Assembly: GCA_949987565.1 (NCBI GenBank) | Contig: OX465118.1 | Span: 5,546,538-5,610,537, forward strand | Direction of reading: 5' to 3' | Source of the DNA: Luidia sarsii | Lineage: Eukaryota > Echinodermata > Asteroidea > Paxillosida > Luidiidae | Length of the DNA stretch: 64,000 nt | In this document: one piece after another, positions 47,966-59,200 of the stretch | Layout: every line of letters starts with the position of its first letter | How positions within the stretch are numbered: position 1 is the stretch's first letter | Program-made: the position numbers and the translations under genes | Notes under the pieces: model-generated | What the model was told of the DNA's origin: nothing | Database searches by the model: none | What the model saw: only the letters and a program-made list of their open reading frames with translations

Positions 47966-49700
47966 ACTGAGATAAAGTATTAGGATATTAACTCCACAAT
48001 CAAACATAACTTAAGGATGACGAATAAAGATACGATAGTAAATACTAGTATACCACGATTCGTTTAATACCGGTACCTCAAGGCAACCATGCATACTGTG
48101 TCAGATCCAATCTAAACTGCAGCAAATTATCTGAAATGAATAGAAGATTGTCATTCCTATCACCTTTTACAACAATTATTCTGGCATGATTCTTTGGGAT
48201 CAGACTTTGGACATCAAAGCTGCTAACTTATTTGTGTTACAGGGCCCAAGCACACCAAATCATTATGATTGCTATATCAAAACTATGGATCAAAGCATTA
48301 TCAATAAAGTAAGTCCGGTACATTGAGACAAAGTTCGCTCAAAGTTACGAATACAATTTGCAGCTTTGGTATGAGCATGTTCACAAACATCAATGAACCA
48401 GTCAATTCAGAATACCGACTCTTTCTCTTCTTTCTCAACAGGACTCATAGCTCTGTTATTTCTAGGGATTCAAGTTGAAACAAGTTGCTTTGAAAGTGTT
48501 TGCAAACAGGGAAGTAAAAAAAAACCACCAAAAATAATTTAAAAAAATTGAAACAAATGATCTAAATATAAACTCGATTTCTTTTTAAAATATGAGTGAT
48601 CCACCTCATAGATTGTGAGTAATAATTTCTGATTAAATATCTTTGGGATTTTCAGAATTAAAAGAAAAAGGATAAAGCAAAAAAAAAAAAACTTAAGCTA
48701 TCAACCAAGACATCCATACAATCATAGCACTTTTCCACAATGAAAACATGACTCATCTGAAGGCACTAACCTAAGCAAAAGTGAAGTGTAGTTCATGTAA
48801 TTGTGAGGTCACAATTTCAACTATTCACAGGAGTTGCCATTTGCGTGAGAATTTTTCTTAAAAACCTGTGACATGTTGATGAAAATGATGAAACCATTTA
48901 AAACTGGTGAAACAATTGAAGATACTCAATTATATAATCACTAAGCACAACATTTTTCTGAGCATTAAGTGGTTGGCCCCTTTTCGAAATCGCTGTCCAA
49001 GTCAAAGGTCACTTCCTGCCAAGGTCACACTCTTTTGTTAGCACTAAAGCAAGAGTCGGTGGCAAAGCATGAACCGGTTGCCATGGTTGCATCAAATTAC
49101 TCCCAGCATGAAATAATGATTTTGACAGCAAATAACATGAGTAACGGGTCCATGCCAAATTAGGCCCCAGACCCCAAATCTACCAATAATTACGAAGCTG
49201 CTGTTTGACAAGTCCACATCAGGCGAAAATTTAAGTCTCTACAATCATAAGATCAAAGTATACCGTGCAAAAATATACATTCCACTTTCAAAGGAAATGG
49301 CCTATACATATACAATGTAATCTCACTTGGCCTTCACTAAGCAACCCTGACAATTTTATACAAATTGAGCAAGTTCAGGATGCAGACATATTGCTTAGAC
49401 CTCCACCAAAATGATGAACAATGAATACTTGAAAAGCACTCCTAGCAACCAGTTTTTGTGTAGTGGCCCTGTCTTGTTCCCACATCAGACATCACCTGTT
49501 TTGGTGGAGCAAAATAATTGATTCACTGAACAAGTTACTGGTCTGTGCGAAACACATGGGCCCCACTAGATTATGCGTGCATGCTGTGATGGACAAAGTC
49601 CAAACAAATATTTGATTGCCCTAAAGCTCATTCAATCCAAGAGTTGCATGATTGCTGGTTGTGTCTGGGTGTGGGTTGCAAATAGGATTAAAGAAAACAG
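47966..49700. other. AT-rich spacer without recognised genes
   Basis: It contains simple A-runs (about 48519-48545 and 48678-48691) and short open frames without domain similarity. I see no exon with matching splice sites and no RNA gene. Confidence 0.5.
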
Positions 49701-49706
49701 AATCCG

Positions 49707-49905
49707 TTTCATTATTGTGCAGGCATATCATATAGTAGAATCCGTGTACTGTATCCCAAATGCCAACGCTCAAAACATCAGCACTTACCAGAGTCAAATC
49801 GTTTTATATTTGTGCTGGCATACCACATAGCAGAATCGGTGTACTGTATCCCAAATGCCAATGCTCAAATCTTCAGCATTTTATCGTTTAGCCGAGTCAG
49901 AGATA
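49707..49905 (+). repeat. Two-copy tandem duplication, about 95 bp
   Basis: GTGCAGGCATATCATATAG and GTGTACTGTATCCCAAATGC at about 49717-49765 recur 95 bp downstream as GTGCTGGCATACCACATAG and the same CCCAAATGC word. Both end with an AGTC-containing segment. Divergence is moderate, so this is an old duplication. Confidence 0.7.
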
Positions 49906-50246
49906 GACAACATTCAAAGAAATAAATACAGCTCCATAGGACAGTGCATCAACTTTAACAGTGTCTACCACATTTGGATGTGCCTTGACATTTTTCTTTC
50001 ACAAATATCATCACTGACACTGATTATCTAAACAGGGCATCGTGAGCTCAAGACATTCTGGTGAAGATGTCACTTTTTTTTTTTTACCGACCACACCTTG
50101 TGCTTCGTTTGTAAGATGCGACTGTAAATAAGTGCCTTGTTGGTGAGGTGTTTGCCTGAGGTGACAGATACTAGTGTGCTGTGTTCCGTTGTGAAAGAGT
50201 CCGTCTATAATCTGCTGCCGTCCACTTTTCCTGCAGTCTTTAATTG

Positions 50247-50278
50247 TTATTGCTGTGATACATAGTGCCATGCATCCA
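50247..50278 (-). CDS. Pyrophosphatase exon 12 with stop
   Basis: It completes a Val codon and reads [10 protein letters not shown] then TAA. The VD-x-W-hydrophobic/aromatic ending is the usual C-terminus of animal pyrophosphatases. ATTAAA lies three bases after the stop (50239-50244, minus), but a polyadenylation site so close would be unusual; the true 3' end is not resolved. Confidence 0.8.
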
Positions 50279-53200
50279 CTGAAACAAGAAACAAGAACGA
50301 TAAATTAGAATCTGGCATTGCCGGAATCGTCAATATGACACTATGACTGTGGGTGGGTTTTTTTAAAAATGGCCTGATGTTTCCATCCCAGTATGACTTT
50401 TCCTACATCTTTAACCACTTTTTGGGAGCTCCGAAGTTGGAGTGCCGTTGGTTTTACTATCCTCCGAATCCGAGCACCACCATTGTCCAAATTTTTAACA
50501 AAGACTCTTTTCAGCTTAGAACAAATCAATACAAATTGCAACATGAATTGCGAGATTAGCGGCAACAATGGCACTGTGGATGATCGAGGAATAGTGCGCT
50601 GCCACGGGAGACAGCGTGTTGGCATGTCCCACAGCCCAATGGTCGTCAGACAGGCAGTGGAATTCCACCCACTATCTTCTCCGCAATCTGTACGCTTGAC
50701 AATGACTTGGGAAGGGCTGGAAAGCTCAGATGATAAGAGCGCTGGTACGCAAAACCAGATGCCTCGGGTTCAAGTCCCCGATCCAGTCAAAGATTTCTTT
50801 GCCATTTTACAATTTTTTTTCAAAATTGTTTCAAAATTCCTTGTCAGTTTTTTACCTTTAATCTTGTTAAAACTTGACATGAAACTTTCTGACAAAAGAT
50901 CCTGCAGAGATTGAACTCCATGAGTACAGTGTTTTTTTTCAGGCCAAGGAAATCAGTGACTTGTTTGCTGTACATGTACATTGTGTACTACTGTATTACT
51001 GATTGCAAGAGACATTTATAACTGCAGTGAATTACCTTCAAGGTTAACTGGCTCCACCTCCCCCGTCTCTGGAGTCTGTATATGGAAGAGAAGGAGAAAG
51101 AGAGAATAAGATTCAAATCATGAAATACATGGCAAGGTGTAAACGTGAATCCTTGAGAGTGAATAAAATCAAGAAAAAAACTGAACTTTAAGAAGAATGA
51201 CCTATTCCCGGTCAAGCCAAAGTTTTCTTTTCCAATTTTTCAATTTGTTCAAAAGTTGTTTGACTTTAATTAAAAATCTGCATCCACTTGATCCGCAGTG
51301 TGATCCCCAAGCTGTCGTAGCCAGGTTTACAACAATTGGTTGTTTGCATCTGAATGAAAGCGGGGGTGTGATCCCTGGAGATATACGGCAGTTAATGGTT
51401 GAATTGCTTCTGACTGGCGCCCCCACCCCCGCAAAGACTAGTTGACTATGGGCTGGATAGCTCAGATGGAAGAGCACTGGTACGTTAATCCAAAGGTCTC
51501 GGGTTCAAGTCCCAGTCCAGTCAAAGTTTTCTTTGCCAATTATTCAATTCGTTCAAAAGTTCCAGTCAGTTTTTCCTTTGTTTGTTTTCCTTTATTTAAT
51601 TTTGAAAAAAGGCAAAGAAAACTTTGACTGGATTGGGAGTTGAACCTGAGACCTCTGATTTTACCGTCTGAGCTATCCAGCCCTTAGAAGGTGGCCTTCC
51701 CAAATCGTCAACTACTTTTTGCCAGAGTTTTGAAATAAAACTGTTTGGCTGGTAATGTATTAGTTTTGCCTGCCTGCCAGTCTGTCTGTCTGTCAGCCTG
51801 CCTGTCTGTCTCTCAGCCTGCCTGCCAGCCCACACACCCGCCCATCTGTTTGTCTGCATGCCCATCTGTGTGTGTTTGTCTGTCTGTTGGTGTGTCAGTA
51901 TGTCTGTCTGCCTGTCTGCAATAGAGGTTTACAAACTCTCATTCCTCACAGAATGGGACACGTACATTTTCCACAAAAGCTTTTGCCTCCTCAGCTGTCA
52001 CCATGTGTGCACTACCAGCTACCTTCACATTCTCGCTGAAAGGCAAAAAAAAAGAGGAAAAAAGGAGAATGAAGTTTTTCACAACAACAAAATTTCACGT
52101 GTAAAGCGTATTACACATTGCGCATCATATACTACCATTGCAACTGGTACTTAGTTACTTTGTTAACCCTAACCCCCAAGTGTTTTCTTCTTGGACCCCT
52201 TTTCAATCCTTGACAATCTTTTGTGCATGAAAAACCACTGCCTCAATTCTCCACAATCCTCCTGTGTAAATATGACAACCTTCCTCAATCCTCCACAATC
52301 CTCCAGTGTAAATGACAACCTTCCTCAATTCTCCACAATCCTCCAGTGTAAATATGACAACCTTCCTCAATCCTCCACAATCCTCCAGTGTAAATGACAA
52401 CCTTCCTCAATTCTCCACAATCCTCCAGTGTAAATATAACGACCTTCATCAATTCTCCACAATCCTCCAGTGTAAATGACAACCTTCCTCAATTCTCCAC
52501 AATCCCCCAGTGTAAATATGACAACCTTCCTCAATCCTCCACAATCCTCCAGTGTAAATGACAACCTTCCTCAATTCTCCACAATCCTCCAGTGTAAATA
52601 TAACAACCTTCCTCAATTCTCCACAATCCTCCAGTGTAAATGACAACCTTCCTCAATTCTCCACAATCCTCCAGTGTAAATGACAACATTCCTCAATTCT
52701 TCACAACCTCCACAATCCTCCAGTGTAAATATGACAACCTTCCTCAATCCTCCACAATCCTCCAGTGTAATATTGTAAATATCACAACCTTCCTCAAACC
52801 TCCCGTGTAATATTGTAAATATCACAACCTTCCTCAAACCTCCCGTGTAATATTGTAAATATCACAACCTTCCTCAAACCTCCCGTGTAATATTGTAAAT
52901 ATCACAACCTTCCTCAATCCTCCCGTGTAATATTGTAAATATCACAACCTTCCTCAAACCTCCCGTGTAATATTGTAAATATCACAACCTTCCTCAAACC
53001 TCCCGTGTAATATTGTAAATATCACAACCTTCCTCAATCCTCCCGTGTAATATTGTAAATATCACAACCTTCCTCAAACCTCCCGTGTAATATTGTAAAT
53101 ATCACAACCTTCCTCAATCCTCCCGTGTAATATTGTAAATATCACAACCTTCCTCAATCCTCCCGTGTAATATTGTAAATATCACAACCTTCCTCAATCC

Positions 53201-56200
53201 TCCCGTGTAATATTGTAAATATCACAACCTTCCTCAATTCTCCACAATCCTCCAGTGTAAATGACAACCTTCCTCAATTCTCCACAATCCTCCAGTGTAA
53301 ATATGACAACCTTCATCAATTCTCCACAATCCTCCAGTGTAAATATGACAACATTCCTCGATTCTCCACAATCCTCCAGTGTAAATGACAACCTTCCTCA
53401 ATTCTCCACAATCCTCCACAATCCTCTAGTGTAAATATAACAACCTTCCTCAATTCTCCACAATCCTCCAGTGTAAATGACAACCTTCCTCAATTCTCCA
53501 CAATCCTCCAGTGTAAATATGACAACCTTCCTCAATTCTCCACAATCCTCCAGTGTAAATATAACAACCTTCCTCAATTCTCCACAATCCTCCAGTGTAA
53601 ATGACAACCTTCCTCAATTCTCCACAATCCTCCAGTGTAAATATGACAACCTTCCTCAATTCTCCACAATCCTCCAGTGTAAATATAACAACCTTCCTCA
53701 ATTCTCCACAATCCTCCACAATCCCCTAGTGTAAATATAACAACCTTCCTCAATTCTCCACAATCCTCCAGTGTAAATGACAACCTTCCTCAATTCTCCA
53801 AAATCCTCCAGTGTAAATATAACAACCTTCCTCAATTCTCCACAATCCTCCAGTGTAAATGACAACCTTCCTCAATTCTCCACAATCCTCCAGTGTAAAT
53901 ATAACAACCTTCCTCAATTCTCCACAATCCTCCAGTGTAAATATGACAACATTCCTCGATTCTCCACAATCCTCCACAATCCTCCAGTGTAAATATGACA
54001 ACCTTCCTCAATCCTCCACAAATCCTCCAAGATCTCATCGTAGCATGCTTTCTCAATCCTCCACAATCCTACAGTGTAAATTTAACAACCTTCCTCAATC
54101 CTCCAGTGTAAATATGACGACCGTCCTCAATCCTCCACAATCCTCCAAGAGTTAGTTAATCTACCATCAGCTTTTGCTTAGTGACATTTTCTGCGACAAA
54201 ACCTCATAAATGGAAGACTTACCATACGATGCCAGCCGAATCCACCTTTCCATTCATAAGGTCTTGCCACTGGCCATGGGTGTGCTTAATGATAGACAGC
54301 GCAAAGTCCTAAAAGCAAAGAAAACATTGTCCCACTATTCCTTTTACATAAGCTCATCAATATTCATGATTTATTATTTATGCAAATCAGTTTTACTTTT
54401 AATCTTCGTGGTGCATGCAAATTTATATTCATATTCATTCATCCCCTGGAAAAATAGTTCTCAAATTCCTCTTCCAAATTATCTCAGATGATTATTTAAG
54501 GCTTAATCAAATCACTTCCACTCATACTTTTCTATCAATGGTAAAAATCATCCCCAGAAATCATAATCATGTCAGACAATTAATATCAATGGTTGATTAA
54601 TTGCCAAGTAAGAAAATAAATGTGTTGACACGATACCAGTGATTGTACATCATACATGTACAGTATACACTGTAGTCCAGGTACATTGACATGTACATGT
54701 ACATGTACAGTACATGTGAATGTACATGCACATGAACATGTATGTGTGACATGTGTACAAAAGTACATGCACTTGTGACTTGTGTGATGATAACAGATAT
54801 CCTTTCCATATACATGTACGTGTACTACATATACAGTACATGTACTGTACATGTACATACACACTATATAATACAGTACATGCATATTAAATTTTTAAAG
54901 CTGGTACGTGTTCTTGGCTGCACCATCATCAAGGAAAGATGCGTGTAGTACAGTGTGTAGTTTATAGGTACAGGATACAGGTGCATTGTACATGTACCTG
55001 TACAAAGCACTGTACCAATCATGAAGAATTCAAATACATTCCAGTCAAAAACAAATGAGCATCATGACACCAACCCGGTTCTTTGGCTGGGAATCAAAAG
55101 CAAAGGTGTTGAGGGGCTTGCCATCTGGAACCTTGTAGATCTTGAACCATTCAAATGTAGCCTGTAAAACACACAGAAAAGGGTAGCTAATCAAAACACT
55201 GTATGTAGTGTTTGACTTGTATGTTACACCGATGCAATGGGAAAAATCCGATGGAACATTTAAGTTGCCGATAAGGTGGATGAATTTTTCTTCAAGTTTA
55301 ACACGCTCAGTCCCCTTTTAGTGACGCTCTGATAATGAAACAAAAACCCTTGACCTTCGGTCATTAATTATTATGATTTCTGACGGGTTTTTTTTCAATA
55401 AGTTTTTCTCCTCAAAACAAAGTACACATATCAGCAAGACAGTATGTCAGTATTGGAAAAGATCAAAAGTCCAAATGCTACAATTTGACTGCTGGTACGT
55501 TCTTCTTTCAGTTCCAATTTTACTTCGGGTAACAATTGATATTTTCACCTTTTTGGTTGAAAAGAACTGTCCAAAAACACATACATGTTTGATGGCAAAT
55601 TCATTCTTCAAGGCTGTGGAAAAGACTGGTACACAAAACCAGAGGTCTCAGGTTAAAATACCGATCCTGTTTTCTCTGCTATTTTAAAGTTCCCAGTCAG
55701 ATTTTCATTTATTTGCTTAACTTCAATACAAAAAATATTGGAAATAATCGCAATGTGATTTATTAGGTGGTCCTCAATCTAGCAGGTAATTCATTCACTA
55801 AACCACAGCTGTATCGGTTTTACTTCACCTCTAGAAATCCTGGCATGTGCTCCCTGATGTCATCCAAATCTGTACAAATGAAAAAAGATACAGGTAGGTT
55901 AGTAAGAATACTACTGAAAACATTTTAAACATCGAAAACAAATTTGAACCACAAACCAAAGTCGGCAAAATGCTTCCACCTAGCTGCTGTTGCTTTGCAT
56001 GAAAGGTTTGGCAATTTCTTTTGCAATTCTCAATGAGAAGAGAATATATCTGCACATGTATACCTAGCAGTGTAGTACCATGGTGTACTTCAGCTATTTA
56101 CAATAAGCTTTTCATAGGTGTTCCTATGGGCTGGCTGACTAGGTTCCCCCAGTTAAGACATTTCAGCGAGCAACTAAGCTCTGTCTCTTCCAAGATGTAG

Positions 56201-59200
56201 AACAAGGAGGTATCAGAAAAGCTTCTTCCCACGTTCTGCTTCTCTTTGCAATTCCCTTCCTAGTTCATGTTTCCCACCTTATTGTGATCTGGCCCTTTTT
56301 AAGAGGCATGTCAATTCATATCTCCAGCCTTTCTGAGTTCCTCACTATCTCCTTCCTTCCTAGGCCTAAATCTAAGTGGCTTTATAGCCTTGTTTGGGGA
56401 GAATCTGCATAAATGTTACCTTTAAGAACGCCGGCAAGATTGTCGCGTGTGTCTATGGCCAGAATCTTCCAGTCTGTCTCACCTAGATGTGGGAAAACAA
56501 TGATTTTCAAAAGTCAACACTTTCACACAAAAAATCCCATTCCATCAGTGTAAAAAACCCACAAATGGGAATGCAATCTGAATGTCACAGATCAGATCGC
56601 AATTAAAGCTCCACTTTTTAGTGTGGAAACAATAAATGAGATTTGTAGTGGGATTTCAATCGCAACTCGGACTCCACTATTAGTGCGACTTTTCTGAATA
56701 ATTGCGATTATTTGCACTGCAGTGCAAGTGTGATCATTCTACAGAAAAAGAGTATTTTGCTTTTTAATCCAACAATGCCCCACTGGCTCACTGACTGATA
56801 GGAAGTGCCGTGCTTTAAAATGGCCAACCCCCTTGCTCATCGTAGACGGTGGCCACCTTGAGTTTGCTCTACAGATACTTCAAAGGAAGGTATTCCTCTG
56901 GTCTGGCTGACTTGGTTCCCCCAGTTAAAATATGTGTTTAAGCGAGCAACCAGGCTGTTTGCCTCCTCTCAATGATACACTTTGCCTCTTTCCATGATGT
57001 AGAACAAGGAGCTATCAGAACAACTTCTTCACACGTTCTGCTTCTCTTTGGAATTCCCTTCCTAGATCATGTTTCCCACCTTCTTATGATCTGGCCCGTT
57101 TTAAGAGGAATGTCGATTTCTATTTTCAGCTTTCCTGAGTTCCTCCCCATCTCCTTCCTTCCTTAGCCCTTAACCTAGAGTGACTTTATAGCCTTTTTTG
57201 GGGCATTTTTTTTTAAATGCTCACCTTCGTCAATCATGGCCAGGACACCAAGAACTTTGACCTGGATGACCTCTCCTCTCTTGGCCACACGGGAGCCGAT
57301 CTCGCAGACATCCAGAGGGTCGTTGTCACCTTTACACTTGGTGTGTTCGTCCGTCTGCCCTGGGTTTTCCCATGTCTAGGCCAAGAAAGTTCAAACCACG
57401 GATGAACGATTTTGGCATCACAGAGAATACAATTTAACCTACTGGAGGTATAGTTAGTACTGCATACATAGGGCATTGCTAGCTGAGCTTGCCTGCTGAA
57501 CAAAATCCAGACAGTTCCGAAAGGGTTTGAACCTGTGACTCCTGCTTTCTAGTGCAGATGTCTTAACAAGTTGACCACTGTGCTAAGATGAGATAAAGAT
57601 GTCTGCACTATAAAGCCACGGATCTAAGGATTCGAATCCCACCCGAGCTGCAAAGCTGCATAGCATTGAATGAAGCTGAGGTCCAGCTCAACTTAGATAA
57701 GCCAACTGTGGGTGAACTGGAGGGGGCATGCCATAGCATTGAATGAGGCCGAGGTCAAGCTCAACTTAGATAGACCAGCTGTGGGTGTACTGGAGGAGGG
57801 GGCATGCCATAGCATTGAATGAGGCCGATGTCAAGCTCAATTTAGATAGGCCAGCCTGGGGTGGACTGGAGGAGGGGGCATGCCATAGCATTGAATGAGG
57901 CTGATGTCAAGCTTAATTTAGATAGGCCAGCTGTGGGTGGACTGGAGGAGGGGGCATGCCATAGCATTGAATGAGGCCGATGTCAAGCTCAATTTAGATA
58001 GGCCAGCTGTGGGTGGACTGGAGGAGGGGGCATGCCATAGCATTGAATGAGGCTGAGGTCGAGCTCAACTTAGATAGACCAGCTGTGGGTGGACTGGAGG
58101 AGGGGGCATGCCATAGCATTGAATGAGGCTGAGGCCCAGCTCAACTTGGAGTGAGTGCCCTGTAAGTGCATCACAACCAGGCAGCCATTTGTTCCTACCT
58201 GTGGCAATGCGCCATAGTTCCATATATACCCGTGGTGGGGGAAGCAATTCTTGACAAAGCGAAGCTTCCCTTTCTTCACATCCTGCATAATGGGGTTCAT
58301 CTTCTGGGTCGTCTTGATCTGGAACAAAAGCAATAAGCCGAGCATCCACATCGATCAGAGAAAGAAGAAAGAGATGAGAGAAAGGCTACAATAGTCAGAT
58401 ACCAATGATGTCATGACAGACTTCATATACTTGTTTACGGAGGATCTTAGGGACTGAACAAATGTCTGCAGCAATGCAAGTAAACTATGGCCATTTACAG
58501 GGTGAAGTTTTATTTCTCTGAAATTGTATACGTCAGGCTCTCCAAATGTTCAACAGTTGCATTTTGGTCATGTTAGTCAGTAAGCAGTTTGCAACAGTTA
58601 CTCTTGGTTTTTCCTTTTAAGATTTGTAAATACTGGGGCATTTCAATTAGTAGCAGTGTGTTTGCCTACACCTCAGCCATTCAATAATCCTACATCATAC
58701 CTTTCTGAAATGCAGGGCAAAAGCTCTTTCAAGAAGCTGCAACTTACCTCCATCTTGGCATTGGACCAGCGGGGCACCTCGACAACCATGTTGAACACAT
58801 TGTCCTACAATTTCCACAGGAAATGAAAAAGGGATCCAATTTAAGCTGAGTCTAAAAAGAAGGCGTAGTTTTACAAAACAACTCACCTAGCTCTGCTACT
58901 ATCCAGCAACAAGAACAAGAATAAAAGCATTTTTTCCCCTATTGACACCACAATCGTAGCAGACAAAAGGTTGGGAGTGGTCAAGGTGAAAGCAATATGA
59001 TCTATCAATTTTTCCCCAATTTTTTTTTCTATGAAAATAAAAGGAAGAGGTCTCGGGTTCAAGTCCCGGCCCAGTCAAAGTTTTCTTTGCCAATTTCTCA
59101 TTTTGCTCAAAAGTTCCCAGTCAGTTCGTCCTTAATTTGTTTAGCTTGAATTGAAAACGCTGCATCCACTTTGCCACTTTGTGTAATCCCCGAGTTGCTG

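Noticed and set aside
52203..54155. Repetitive protein frames such as those with LEDCGELRK
   Set aside because: They are translations of a 40-42 bp minisatellite inside an intron, present in several frames and on both strands.
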